From Nyssa sinensis (Eukaryota; Streptophyta; Magnoliopsida; Cornales; Nyssaceae), in assembly GCA_008638375.1 (NCBI GenBank), contig CM018038.1, forward strand, positions 33,564,169 through 33,628,168: a stretch of 64,000 nucleotides of DNA. The letters run 5' to 3'. Of this stretch, positions 54,101-60,010 are shown in pieces. The notes under the pieces were generated by a model. The model was given only the letters and a program-made list of their open reading frames with translations. It had not been told where the DNA came from and did no database searches. Every line of letters starts with the position of its first letter. Position 1 is the first letter of the stretch. Position numbers and translations under genes: made by a program.

Positions 54101-57100
54101 CAAAATAGCTTTTAAAGTAAAGTTTTTACTTTTTCTGCCCACTAGACTATCCAGTATAGCACCATCACCAAAACCACACCAACAGCTACAAGACTGATGG
54201 CACTAACACAACCACTACCACCTGCATCAACACAATGACAGCACAACACCTCCAACACTGGCAAAAGCATACTGTTGCAACCACAAACACATTCCTTAAT
54301 CTTTCTTGATTAGTATAGGGTATTATTACATATTACCAAAAGCATCAAAAGGGGGTTCTACCCATATACAGGAAATGTGTATGAGAGGAAACAAAAACAA
54401 AACTGCACTCGAAAGCCCAACTCTAAACAGTATCTATCCAAAGTTACCTAAGATGCTAGGTGGAGTGGCAAATGCTTCTCCAGTCAGCCAAATTTGAGCA
54501 GCTTCAGAGTGACCAAATATTAATCACATATACAGACTGGACAGAGTGCAATCTGAGGTTAATTTGGCCCTCCCCCCACCCCCTTTTTTTTGTTCAGACA
54601 GTAAGAATCAAAATCCAAGCCCTGCGCCTCGCTTTTAGTAGACTGCCTCATTACAGCAAGGTGTTGCAACTCGGTTCAGGTTAGGTGGGTTTGGGGCCAA
54701 CCCAGAGCCGAACCAATCTAGGTTGATTTTCTAACCATTGAACTAACCAAGACTAAGGTTGGGTTGTTTGGGTCATTTTTTTAGTGTGTGCTATATAATC
54801 ATTTAACAAACATGCACCAAATTGAAGCTCTTTTTGATCAAATAGAAGAGGAAAATCAAAAAGATGAGCCTGAAAATCTAACTTCAAAGTTCACCCTAAC
54901 AATGGAAAAAGAGCAAGTCCCCAAAGCCCCAAACAAATATTCGAATTATCCAATCAAAGATTTGAATTATATGGAACCATAGGAAATTGAAATTTAATTG
55001 CAGACAAAATGGCGGGGAGGAGGAGGAGGAGGAGGAATGGGGAAAGAGGAAGTCCCCAAAGCCCCAAACAAAGATTTGAATTATATACGAATCCCAGATA
55101 TTTTCATGAGGCTGGATCAACTGAAGTTGTGTACTGGAGACTGACATGTTGCCTAGACGCCCAAAGGATCTTCAACAAAGTAGTGAGCTGATTTCCTTGT
55201 GGAATTCTTGCATTTGTACATGTTGAATTACAAAGAATCCCAGATATTTTCATGAGGTTGGATCACAGAATGTTGTTTGCAGGAGACTGACTGACATGTT
55301 GCCTACACGCCCAAAGGAACTTCAACCAAGGAGTGAACTGATTTCCTCGTAGAAATTTTGCATTTGTGCATGTAAAATAAGACGAAGAAGAAGAAGAAGA
55401 AGAAGCAAAGAGCTGATTCCTCATGGAATTCTTGCATTTGTACATGTTACATGAGGTCGGATCCACTGAAGTTGTGTATATTTGCATGAGGTTGGATCCA
55501 CTGAAGGTGTGTACTGGAGACTGGCATGTTTCCTAGACACCCAAAGGACCTTCAACCAAGGAGTGAGCTGATATCCAGGTCGAAATTCTTGCATTTGTAC
55601 ATGTTACACTATGTATCAATGCTCCTACTAAAATAACAGCTACTTGCAAATACAAACGCAACAAAATCCAAACTATCTTGAATATGGAGGGTCAGTTTCA
55701 ATTGGTGAACCAAGCCACTAACCTAAAACTGATTTAATGTGGTTGGTTCTCGATTCCCCTAAAATTAGAAACAATAGTGGCTCAATTTTCCTGCAGAAAC
55801 AAGCCAACCAAACACACCAAGATCAGGTTGATTTAGTTCTCAAGTTGACCTGTCTCAACGTGCACCCCTGATGCCACAACTGTTACCATTACATTGCAAC
55901 AGCTTTAGCTATATTAACTATATTAATGTGAAAACTATGTCAACATGCAGCTGCAGGGATCAACCTAACATGGTGAGCCTTCAGACTTACATAAAACTGT
56001 CATAAACCACCAGATCACATATTTTCTTTTAATTTCTAAGACATGACTTCAACAGTCTTCCACTTTACTCATTCTGCACTTTGTCCAATTAGATCTCTTA
56101 ATTCACCGTGTACAAGGATCCCCACTAAGATCCGTGGCTGAATGGCTAAAACACCCAACTCATCCTTCGCGAATTCATAAACTCAATTCCTACTGGACAC
56201 AAGCAAAAGTCAATTGGAATTGATTTTATATCAATGGAATCTCATCATCCATACATTACGAATGCAACCCCAACCAGCACTGTTGCTTCCACCATTAACA
56301 CAACCATGCTAATGCTACTGTCACCAAAACCACCGCATCCTCCACTACATTCATCACTAACACTAGCAAGATAACAATTACTAAAAAAAATAACTAACTA
56401 CAATTATCCTAAAACCCTCCTTTAACGTTTTCATACATCAACCACACTCCCATTATACACTTGAGCTGCTAAAATAAGACAGCTGCTAACTGAGAGAGAG
56501 ATTGAGAGAGAAGGAGACAGAGAGAGAGAGAGAACAGGAAAGTTGTTATATTTACCTATCTTAGTTCAATACCCTTCTATTAATGGAATAATGGACCTCA
56601 TCAGTATCAAAAATTATTTAACATTATTAATGCAACAATCTGGTTAATATGCAGCACACAACATATATCAGTAGCACTTTACCATACATTTTTCAACAAT
56701 CATGTTCTCTATCTAACTCAGTCAGTCAACCCTGTAATAACTATTAACTGACACTACATGGGTCCTATTTCACCAATCCATGAGGAAAACTATCAAGAAG
56801 GGAATTCAGAAAAATACATTACTGGCAAAGTAAGCTCTGGTTTTACACGTGGTGCCACAGACGTAGTATTGACCTCAGAACGAACAGATTTTCCTGTTGC
56901 ACCAACCACCTTGTCTTTTTTTAACTTTTTGAGTGAAGCACCTTGCTTTCCTCCCTCCACTGATCTTTTCTGAAAGGAAACAAAAGTTAATCTAAAGCAA
57001 AAAAGCATCTATATAAAGAAAACTGGTCAGACTGGACACATTAATATTTCATTGTAAAGTCTACCACATAAAAATTACAAAAACAGTAAAATATCATCAA

Positions 57101-57276
57101 TGAAGAATTATAATATACATATGAAAAGGAAAAGAAAAAATCTGTAGACATTTGAAACATATTTGTACCTTATTTTCTTCCAAGTCCCCTTCCTTGGTTT
57201 CTCCCTCTGTCTTTTCCGAATCTGAAAGCAAAACCCCTGCCTTCTCCAGCCGTTCTTCTAAAGAATCTTCTAGTAG
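18790..57276 (-). CDS. TAF5: TAF5, TFIID subunit with WD40 repeats (C-terminal 446 residues, 12 exons)
   Basis: TAF5 is a core subunit of the general transcription factor TFIID in the nucleus; its N-terminal LisH/NTD2 part and C-terminal WD40 propeller scaffold the complex. Twelve exons were traced: 57276-57169, 56969-56818, 46989-46879, 46775-46706, 46625-46586, 42396-42220, 41996-41920, 35204-35088, 19596-19331, 19204-19109, 19011-18939 and 18843-18790. All junctions have GT/AG, all phases agree, and the sum is 1341 nt including the stop. The order is an acidic/Lys-rich linker ([14 protein letters not shown], then [10 protein letters not shown]), [18 protein letters not shown], then six full WD repeats (GHSGPVY, GHNYPVW, GHLSDVD, GHRSMIL, GHTACVW cores) and the closing strand [10 protein letters not shown]. 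No internal stop or frameshift was found. The N-terminal ~220 residues are not in the window. Plant TAF5 proteins match throughout. Confidence 0.95.
18939..19011 (-). CDS. TAF5: TAF5 exon K
   Basis: 73 nt encoding [20 protein letters not shown] to TLQ. Acceptor TTTTATCAG, donor CAG|GTAACT. Confidence 0.95.
19109..19204 (-). CDS. TAF5: TAF5 exon J
   Basis: 96 nt encoding [19 protein letters not shown] to KMEE. Acceptor ATGTCAG, donor AA|GTAAGT. Confidence 0.95.
19331..19596 (-). CDS. TAF5: TAF5 exon I
   Basis: 266 nt, the largest visible exon, from [20 protein letters not shown] to [11 protein letters not shown]. It completes repeat 4, holds repeat 5 ([15 protein letters not shown]) and starts repeat 6. 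Acceptor ACTTTTCAG, donor AG|GTGGAT. Confidence 0.95.
19597..20343. other. TAF5 intron I segment
   Basis: No transposon identified. It carries the second copy of a 42-bp repeat at 19665-19706, also present downstream of the gene at 18179-18221. Confidence 0.5.
20344..20360 (+). repeat. run of 17 G
   Basis: Seventeen consecutive G's at the truncated end of a LINE fragment. It could also be an assembly or polymerase artefact. Confidence 0.9.
20364..21140 (-). mobile_element. L1-type LINE fragment in TAF5 intron
   Basis: Reading 21138 to 20395 on the - strand: [25 protein letters not shown]-type sequence, then a frame change into [20 protein letters not shown] and [15 protein letters not shown]. 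These are the region just after RT in plant L1 elements. It is truncated on both sides with no poly(A) seen. Confidence 0.85.
21141..22825. other. TAF5 intron I segment
   Basis: AT-rich; one (GT)n run at about 22,628-22,645. No coding or transposon signal I can support. Confidence 0.4.
22826..24272. mobile_element. possible TIR element with GAAGCAC ends
   Basis: The left end reads GAAGCACGGACACGACATGG and the right end, reversed, GAAGCACAAACACTC. Both subterminal regions are full of GGACACG / CGTGTCC motifs, as in some non-autonomous hAT-like elements. I see no matching 8-bp target duplication, so the boundaries are tentative. The interior is a long purine-rich tract. Confidence 0.45.
23170..23840 (+). 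repeat. ~670-bp purine-rich (GA/AAG) tract
   Basis: Nearly all A and G on the + strand, in GAAGAA, AGAGAG and AAAAAGG patterns with isolated C and T. The long ORFs on both strands here are low-complexity artefacts. Confidence 0.93.
24273..24863. other. TAF5 intron I segment before copia
   Basis: No recognised feature apart from a short TAAA repeat near 24,826. Confidence 0.35.
24864..25085 (-). repeat. copia I 3' LTR
   Basis: 222 bp on the + strand from TGAAATTAAAACCC to CATATTCTAACA, followed by the complement of the polypurine tract (CTCCCCCTCAAGTT). Confidence 0.9.
25376..27230 (-). pseudogene. copia I integrase end, RT and RNase H remnants
   Basis: 27230-27021 continues the integrase C terminus ([19 protein letters not shown]) beyond the solo LTR. 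The RT region 26,700-25,900 is full of stops but recognisable. 25897-25712 has [20 protein letters not shown], and 25675-25376 the RNase H part ([33 protein letters not shown]). A 51-bp tandem duplication at 25563-25650 doubles the NHLKLEV segment. Confidence 0.88.
25563..25650 (+). repeat. 51-bp tandem duplication in copia I RNase H
   Basis: GCATTTGTGATCACTTCTAG starts at 25563 and recurs with one change at 25614, each followed by TTT(C/T)AGATGATT. Confidence 0.9.
27232..29896 (+). mobile_element. 2.66-kb solo LTR, probably chromovirus (Del/Tekay type), inside copia I
   Basis: It starts TGTAATAACCCGTATTTTTA and ends AGGGCGTGACA, splitting the copia integrase coding sequence. No gag or pol is present. 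A TATA-like box (TTATTATAAATACATG) lies near 27,447 on the + strand. Length and end sequences fit long chromovirus LTRs. Flanking bases TCAAG (left) and GCAAA (right) would be a decayed 5-bp duplication (three of five match). Family assignment is inference. Confidence 0.7.
29911..30512 (-). pseudogene. copia I integrase remnants
   Basis: 30512-30219 carries VHSDVWGSS and [20 protein letters not shown]; the frame then shifts to [17 protein letters not shown], where the part between RTDN and NGVAE is deleted. 30102-29911 carries [18 protein letters not shown]. The catalytic D,D,E framework is recognisable, but the core is internally deleted. Confidence 0.85.
30589..31356. mobile_element. hAT-like MITE in copia I
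   Basis: 768 bp with ends CAAGGTTTTAAATAACGG and, reversed, CATGGGTTTCAATCGCGT. Flanks TTGCCCGG and CAGCCTGG match at five of eight positions, as expected of an old 8-bp duplication. Subterminal CCGTTA(C/T) and ATCGG motifs recur at both ends. The middle is AT-rich and non-coding. Confidence 0.7.
31454..32513 (-). pseudogene. copia I gag and protease remnants
   Basis: 32513-32304 resembles the end of the UBN2-type gag ([20 protein letters not shown]). 32040-31723 has a CCHC zinc knuckle ([19 protein letters not shown]). 31696-31454 is the stretch after the protease active site ([16 protein letters not shown]). Frames change between these pieces, so no protein can be made. Confidence 0.85.
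33402..33413 (-). other. copia I primer-binding site
   Basis: TGGTATCAGAGC on the - strand, the match to the 3' end of initiator tRNA-Met used by many plant copia elements. Confidence 0.92.
33417..33643 (-). repeat. copia I 5' LTR
   Basis: 227 bp from TGAAATTAAAACCC to CATACTCTAACA. The primer-binding site follows it on the - strand after a 3-bp spacer. About 20 differences plus small indels from the left LTR. Confidence 0.9.
33644..34059. other. TAF5 intron I segment
   Basis: No feature recognised; short A-run at 33,900. Confidence 0.35.
34060..34640 (-). mobile_element. degenerate LINE fragment
   Basis: On the - strand, pieces resembling the post-RT region of plant L1 elements can be read between stops: [10 protein letters not shown], then [11 protein letters not shown], then [16 protein letters not shown]. 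Many frame changes; no poly(A) found. Confidence 0.5.
35088..35204 (-). CDS. TAF5: TAF5 exon H
   Basis: 117 nt, 39 codons, phase 0 at both ends: [20 protein letters not shown] to GHLSDVD. Donor GAT|GTGAGT opens the 15.5-kb intron. Confidence 0.95.
35205..36254. other. TAF5 intron H segment
   Basis: No gene or transposon recognised; poly(T)/TATTTTT stretch at 35,878-35,910. Confidence 0.35.
36255..37300. mobile_element. possible TIR element (TTTGTTTC ends)
   Basis: The left end has GCTCTGTTTGTTTCAAAGTA and the right end, reversed, CATTTGTTTCGATGTAAATT. Both are followed by TATTTT-type A/T motifs and AAAACnTTTTAC-like blocks. Non-coding and AT-rich; contains GT/TA microsatellites at 36,680-36,725. 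No target duplication was confirmed. Confidence 0.45.
37281..37446 (+). repeat. 84-bp tandem duplication
   Basis: CGAAACAAATGGAATGTAAA begins at 37281 and again at 37365; both copies continue through TAAATGCTGAA and GGGAAATGATTCA to AACCCCATTAAG with about eight differences. Confidence 0.9.
37690..37912 (+). mobile_element. LINE (L1) 3' end
   Basis: The + strand ends with a CACCCCCTTGGTGCCTCTAA block followed by TGAAACTATTACTCATAAAA and an A-rich tail, the usual 3' UTR of plant L1 elements. Only the last ~220 bp remain. Confidence 0.65.
38569..38921 (-). mobile_element. LINE 3' end
   Basis: On the - strand it ends with a CACGGGTTTTGCCCCCCTTG block, GGCGGTTTTTAATACG and TGTATTAAAAAAAAAT, a typical LINE 3' UTR plus poly(A). 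Upstream ORF sequence (38994-38647) is not clearly recognisable beyond the last residues. Confidence 0.6.
38941..39846 (+). mobile_element. tRNA-derived SINE (Au-like), split by a MITE
   Basis: The left part (to 39065) has an RNA polymerase III box B, GGTTCGAGTC at 38996-39005, and the AGGCTGCGTACATCCAACCC block known from the Au SINE family. The right part (39808-39846) continues CGGCAGTGGCGAGAGCCTCG and ends TTTTCCCTTT. Near-identical 23-24 bp sequences (AGGCCCAAACTCCTCCG at 38922 and AGGCCCAGACTCCTCCG at 39847) flank it and look like its target duplication. The hAT MITE at 39066-39799 sits inside. Confidence 0.82.
39066..39799. mobile_element. 734-bp hAT MITE with perfect 8-bp TSD
   Basis: Terminal inverted repeats: left CAATGTTTTAAAACCCGGAC, right reversed CAATGTTTTCAGACCCAGAC. 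The 8-bp duplication CCCAAACC is at 39058-39065 and 39800-39807. The left subterminal region has CCGGACCGG palindromes; the interior is AT-rich with no transposase. Confidence 0.95.
39865..40155 (+). pseudogene. gypsy reverse transcriptase fragment
   Basis: It reads [50 protein letters not shown] and [18 protein letters not shown], then CIDYRE: the N-terminal part of a chromovirus-type RT. A short deletion removes residues after VKK, and similarity stops abruptly after CIDYRE at about 40,140. Only ~95 codons remain. Confidence 0.9.
40156..41919. other. TAF5 intron G/H segment
   Basis: 40,156-41,340 has no feature I recognise. 41,340-41,570 resembles a LINE 3' UTR on the + strand (TATATCTTGGGGTTTTGCCC then CCTTGGGCACCC), a weak call. 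Confidence 0.35.
41920..41996 (-). CDS. TAF5: TAF5 exon G
   Basis: 77 nt encoding [16 protein letters not shown] then HNYPVWDVQ. Acceptor TTTTCTGCAG, donor CAG|GTAGAA. It is too short to appear as a long ORF. Confidence 0.92.
42130..42178 (+). repeat. (GA)n microsatellite
   Basis: About 24 GA units in the TAF5 intron immediately downstream of exon F. Confidence 0.97.
42220..42396 (-). CDS. TAF5: TAF5 exon F
   Basis: 177 nt from [11 protein letters not shown] through [12 protein letters not shown] to SSSSDST. It opens after TGTTGACAG, 23 bases upstream of a second possible acceptor (TTTGCAG) that would not keep the frame. Donor CTA|GTATAT. Confidence 0.88.
42643..43081. mobile_element. 439-bp GC-rich hAT MITE with perfect 8-bp TSD
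   Basis: Ends: TAGAGATGGCAATTGCCC and, reversed, TAGGAAAGGCAACGGGGTGG. The duplication GTCTTAGG occurs at 42635-42642 and 43082-43089. Both arms are rich in GGGGCGGG/GGGGTTTGGGG motifs and could form a large hairpin or G-quadruplexes; the centre is AT-rich. No coding capacity. Confidence 0.95.
43407..43795 (+). mobile_element. LINE (L1) 3' end with zf-RVT remnant
   Basis: The + strand reads [20 protein letters not shown], then [20 protein letters not shown], the C-terminal part of the L1 ORF2 protein (zf-RVT region). A 3' UTR with GTACATGAATGCACCCCATT and an A-rich end follows. 43,090-43,400 is probably decayed LINE sequence too. Confidence 0.8.
43796..45308. other. TAF5 intron E segment
   Basis: No gene or element recognised. 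A small poly(A)-centred direct repeat (GAATCCTCCCA) lies at about 44,561-44,600, and a run of 7 G near 45,020. Confidence 0.35.
45309..45641 (-). mobile_element. TRIM (miniature LTR element)
   Basis: Short LTRs of 77 bp (45309-45385) and 73 bp (45569-45641) both run TG..TAAATCAC, CTAAAAGCTTAAGC to TTTAACA. On the - strand the right LTR is followed at once by TGGTATTAGAGC, an initiator tRNA-Met primer site with one mismatch. A polypurine tract complement (CCCTCCCTC) follows the left LTR. The internal part is about 180 bp and has no ORF. A second purine-tract-like sequence after 45641 suggests a larger tandem copy. Confidence 0.75.
45642..46585. other. TAF5 intron E segment
   Basis: 45,642-45,740 looks like the internal region of a second TRIM copy (GTTTGAACACAGGACT). 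A (GGGCAT)n hexamer repeat occupies about 46,450-46,478. Nothing else recognised. Confidence 0.4.
46586..46625 (-). CDS. TAF5: TAF5 exon E (40 nt)
   Basis: It encodes [13 protein letters not shown], the WD dipeptide end of repeat 1. Acceptor ACCGCAG-type (CCGCAG), donor T|GTAAGT. This very short exon is needed to keep the frame. Confidence 0.9.
46706..46775 (-). CDS. TAF5: TAF5 exon D
   Basis: 70 nt encoding [16 protein letters not shown] to DSSLK, first WD repeat. Acceptor TTCTAG, donor AAG|GTTTTA. The ORF track's minimum length misses it. Confidence 0.92.
46879..46989 (-). CDS. TAF5: TAF5 exon C
   Basis: 111 nt encoding [20 protein letters not shown] to FINTHNG, the start of the propeller. 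It follows a 9.8-kb intron carrying a full copia element. Acceptor CACCTTAG, donor GG|GTATGT. Confidence 0.92.
47150..47225 (-). mobile_element. SINE-like 3' end
   Basis: On the - strand: TGTAGCCGACCCTAAGTAAT then GGAATAAGGCTTTGTTGAGT and a TTGAG repeat. This matches the common 3' end of tRNA-derived plant SINEs. The 5' part was not found. Confidence 0.5.
47226..48117. other. TAF5 intron B segment
   Basis: No recognised feature. It ends with the target duplication CCATC at 48113-48117 of copia II. Confidence 0.4.
48118..48349 (-). repeat. copia II 3' LTR
   Basis: On the - strand it runs TGTTGGAAAGTTTC to CTCATTCTAGA. It is preceded on the - strand by the polypurine tract and bordered by CCATC. 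Confidence 0.95.
48350..48365 (-). other. copia II polypurine tract
   Basis: AACTTGAGGGGGAG on the - strand, immediately before the 3' LTR start TGTTGG. Confidence 0.88.
48494..49642 (-). pseudogene. copia II reverse transcriptase and RNase H
   Basis: A 382-codon open frame. [35 protein letters not shown], catalytic [11 protein letters not shown] and [13 protein letters not shown]. RNase [36 protein letters not shown] and [20 protein letters not shown]. The two Asp of YVDD and the RNase H D-E-D residues are intact. It is cut off from the upstream polyprotein by the lesion near 49,640-49,730, so it is not translated as part of Gag-Pol. Confidence 0.95.
49630..50964 (-). pseudogene. copia II integrase and linker
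   Basis: It continues the integrase core after the nonsense codon: [21 protein letters not shown] (second catalytic D), [15 protein letters not shown] (E), then [18 protein letters not shown] and the C-terminal [16 protein letters not shown] and ISMDVVF. A Ser/Pro-rich linker leads to the start of RT ([25 protein letters not shown]). At GKKTVG the sequence jumps: the segment normally between this point and [11 protein letters not shown] is lost and a copy of the latter is inserted. Confidence 0.93.
51025..52068 (-). pseudogene. copia II nucleocapsid, protease and start of integrase
   Basis: Zinc knuckle [19 protein letters not shown], protease active site [12 protein letters not shown], then the GAG-pre-integrase domain ([29 protein letters not shown]). 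It ends in HSDVWGP followed by an in-frame TAA at about 51,027; integrase sequence continues unchanged in the same frame after the stop (FIDDHTR). Confidence 0.93.
52043..52723 (-). pseudogene. copia II gag
   Basis: The ATG at 52723 lies about 120 bases after the primer site. The product is a 226-codon gag with a DUF4219/UBN2-type capsid: [55 protein letters not shown] and [17 protein letters not shown] frameshift near 52,080 makes it stop before the zinc knuckle, which lies in the next frame (52068-51025). Confidence 0.92.
52844..52855 (-). other. copia II primer-binding site
   Basis: TGGTATCAGAGC on the - strand, complementary to initiator tRNA-Met. Confidence 0.95.
52856..53087 (-). repeat. 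copia II 5' LTR
   Basis: Same ends as the left copy. On the - strand the terminal TCTAGA is directly followed by the primer site, with no spacer. Four substitutions versus the other LTR by eye. Confidence 0.95.
53093..54890. other. TAF5 intron B segment
   Basis: No coding or transposon feature recognised over this 1.8-kb AT-rich stretch. Confidence 0.35.
54891..55072 (+). repeat. 138-bp-offset duplication
   Basis: AAGTCCCCAAAGCCCCAAAC followed by AAA.ATT.GAATTAT occurs at about 54,915 and 55,053; a (GGA)n run (about 55,016-55,035) lies between. Confidence 0.8.
55090..55610 (+). repeat. degenerate ~150-bp tandem repeat array
   Basis: A block running from CATGAGG.TGGATC through ACTGGAGACTG, ACATGTTGCCTA.ACGCCC and CTTCAACCAAGGAGTGA to TTGCATTTGTACATGTTA is present about four times (starts near 55,105, 55,250, 55,450 and 55,485), two of them partial. 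A (GAA)n run at about 55,380-55,405 interrupts it. Confidence 0.85.
55611..56817. other. TAF5 intron B segment
   Basis: No supported feature; a GA-rich run at about 56,500-56,535. Confidence 0.35.
56818..56969 (-). CDS. TAF5: TAF5 exon B
   Basis: 152 nt from [10 protein letters not shown] to PELTLPV plus two bases of the next Met codon. The Lys-rich stretch LKKLKKDK could act as a nuclear localisation signal. The acceptor is TTTCCTTTCAG and the donor AAT|GTATTT. Confidence 0.92.
57169..57276 (-). CDS. TAF5: TAF5 exon A (first visible)
   Basis: It encodes 36 residues from [14 protein letters not shown] to DLEENK, phase 0 at both ends. The acceptor is TTTTTGATAG and the donor AATAAG|GTAC. It is the acidic linker after the NTD2 domain. 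The exon before it is not in the window. Confidence 0.9.
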
Positions 57277-57959
57277 CTATCAAAAATTAAGTGATTAATG
57301 TTAGAGGTTCAAAACAACTGGAAAAATCCATAACAATAACAAGAAGCCGAAGAATAAAGCACAAGTTTCAGTGATAAGAACCTATATTATTTGCACTAAG
57401 GGATATCTTCATTCTCTCAAGAAAGAAAAGCAAAAAAGACCAACAAGCTAGCAACAAAGGAACTGTCAAATTATAAGATCATAAAACACAAAACAATCCA
57501 AATGGGGTGAATCACAATCACAAAATCCATTTACAACAAACCTACCAGAGTAATTACTAAAGACACTGAACTAAAAATCACAAGAACCATGCTAAATTCA
57601 ATTTAACTTCTTCAACACTAACAACAAAAGGGGTGCAACCCAAAATATTTATCAAACAATTGTTTAAGGATCAATGGTAATAGTATTAAAAATGGTCAGT
57701 TTCATCCTCTCAATGGTCTGGCTGACAAGGAAGAATACTAGCTTCCATGCAATCTATTCCTTAGTTGCACTTGCACCAATGACCTACAATCTTTATGAGA
57801 AATATTGACACAACTCAAATTCTTCTCAAGAACTCACAATGTTTAACAGAATAAAGTCAAGGATAGAATTTTCTGGTGCATTGAATGATTCCATCACTGA
57901 TTTGCTTACATTGAGTGTTCAAAATACACCTTAATAAGCATTACAAGTAACAAATAACA
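57277..57959. other. TAF5 upstream intron segment
   Basis: It follows the acceptor side of TAF5 exon A. No further TAF5 exon is recognised here. Confidence 0.4.
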
Positions 57960-58645
57960 TTTGAGATTCTTCAGGGGTGAGAATAATAGGAGAGGAGGAA
58001 GATGAAACAGGATGGTAGATTTCTAGAGTGGGGATACTCACAGTCAAATCTTTCTATTAGGCTTTGACCAGGGTAAAGGAAAATCCTTCGAAGAGTGATT
58101 TGCATACAAAGTCACCATTTGAAGGTTGCTTTTTTCACTAGGCCAACAATCATAGATGCTATCCTCACTAGAGGTAATATGAAAAAGAGAGGTTTCAAAA
58201 TGGCTAGGAGGTGTTGTAAGTGCAAAGCATATGAGGAATTTGGGTGTCATCTTAGCTTTTGAGTTTGGTGGAAACGGAGTTATGAATTACTTTGATCTCT
58301 TTATTTGGATTCCAATGGGTTATGTCAAGATCAGTGATGGAAGTGTTTAGGAGTTGGAAAGAGGGATGTAAGAGATTAAGGGTTTGGAGTATGTGGGATG
58401 TGGCTCCTCTTTGTTTAATGTTGTGTATGTGGAAGGAGAGAAACAGAAGCATGTTTGACGAGGTGGAGATTCCTAAAGAATGGGTTATGTTCTGTACGTT
58501 ATTTTTAATTCTTGTGTCAATTTTTTGGGAGATGTGTCTATAGGGAGATAGTTTTTGTATACATGTATACTTCACGTATATATGAATTGCACCCTCCTAG
58601 ACGTTTTTAATGAAATTTTTACTTATAAAAAATAATAGGATATCA
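57960..58645 (+). mobile_element. LINE (L1) 3' end with zf-RVT remnant
   Basis: On the + strand, in shifting frames: GILTVKSFY, then AILTRGNMKKRGFKMARRCC, then FGFQWVMSRSVMEVFRSWK and CLMLCMWKERNRSMFDEVE. This is the C-terminal zf-RVT part of the L1 ORF2 protein. The 3' UTR ends ACTTATAAAAAATAATAGG at about 58,640. Confidence 0.85.
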
Positions 58646-59755
58646 AAATTTACACCTCCTGTGGTCAGGCCTATTTTAACAAAGCCCTATGGTCCAAAAC
58701 AAGACACTAGTTTTAACAGTGGTGCGTGGAGAAATGAAAATTTAATACTTTCCATCCTATTTAACAGTACTTGTTAATCACGCACTGAAAAAGTGAGTTT
58801 TCAATGGGCAAGATCAGTGTTCCACTAGTTTTAACCATCAAACAGACAATAACACACCTCCACTCTTTAAAACCAAAACTCAGAGCCCACTCCAATTTCC
58901 TCTTCTGCCCCTGCTTCTTAGTCCTATATCAAAGATCAATAACATTTTTTTACTACAATTTCTATGTGAAGGAAAGGAATAGAACTTTAATATAATGTTT
59001 GATACCCTCAAAAGTTTGCCAGCATGGGACAAACTAGACCTAATGTTCTCCAATGTCATTCCTAGATTCTGCATCATTCTGCAACTCTGCCATTCTTGAA
59101 AGCTTGCTTCTGAGAGAGAGAAAGATAAGAGTGGGAGAAAGCCCCATTCTTCATGGATGAAGTCCACCATCATCATCTCTGCCCTTCCATTGACAGCAAT
59201 TTCTGCCATTCCATGGTAATTTCTTCAAGTTCTCAATGGCATTGGAAGATCTACATCCACCCAGATTTCGGTTCAAGTCATCCGATTCAGCTTCGAAGTC
59301 AGGGAGATTTGCAATTGACCAAAGCCAAATTTCTCTCTAGTCAAAGCTCTCTCTCCATCCATGAAGAACGAGGCAACCCATCACAAATCATGCCCTCCGG
59401 CAATAAAGCCACTCGACCTCTCTCACACAGCAATGACCAGTAACAATGCCACCCAACCCATCACAAATCATGCTTTTTTTCCCCCGCGTACAAAGGATGC
59501 ACACACACACATATATATATGCATGTGTTTATGTATAGGTATATGTATATATATAAACCAATATATATGTTGTATAAGAACAAAGCTCCATTTAAATTCT
59601 GAGGCACAATTTTTAAATTCGATTCTAAATCCATTTTTATACAATAGATCAAAGCTGATTTGAATTGGGGCTACCATTTTTCATTTTGAGATCCAATTCT
59701 ATAAAGGGCTGTCCTAGTGCACAAGATTCCTGAGAGGGTTAGATGTGTTTAGATG
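58646..59755. other. unassigned segment
   Basis: No gene supported. Short AC/TA microsatellite at about 59,500-59,560. Confidence 0.35.
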
Positions 59756-60010
59756 TGTTAAATCACTAGTTACTCCAAAAGCTTAAGCTATTAGAGAATG
59801 GGCCAACAATGTATATCAAGTTCTCAATACTCCCCCTCACGTGCGATCCCGGACTCACACGTGAAGAGACAAAAAAACCACAGAAGAAAAATGCAAAGGA
59901 GAAGAGAGTGCAAATGCAAATGGGGAACAAATGCAAATAGAAAGAATTGAACCCAAGACCTCTCACAACCAAGGTTCTGATACCATGTTAGATCATCAAT
60001 TGCTCTAAAA
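59756..60010 (-). mobile_element. TRIM-like element
   Basis: TGTTAAATCACTAGTTACTC at 59756 (74-bp left repeat, then CTCCCCCTCACG as polypurine complement) and TGTTAGATCATCAATTGCTC at 59986 share the CTAAAAGCTTA core with the TRIM at 45.3 kb. On the - strand the right repeat is followed by TGGTATCAGAAC (one mismatch to the tRNA-Met primer site). The outer end of the right repeat could not be set. Confidence 0.62.

Noticed and set aside
18790..57276. TAF5 as a pseudogene because of its scattered exons
   Set aside because: All visible exons have proper splice sites, consistent phases and no stops; only the N-terminal exons are outside the window.
59153..59443. 96-codon ORF on the + strand with a His run
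   Set aside because: No family resemblance, no splice or promoter context; likely chance.
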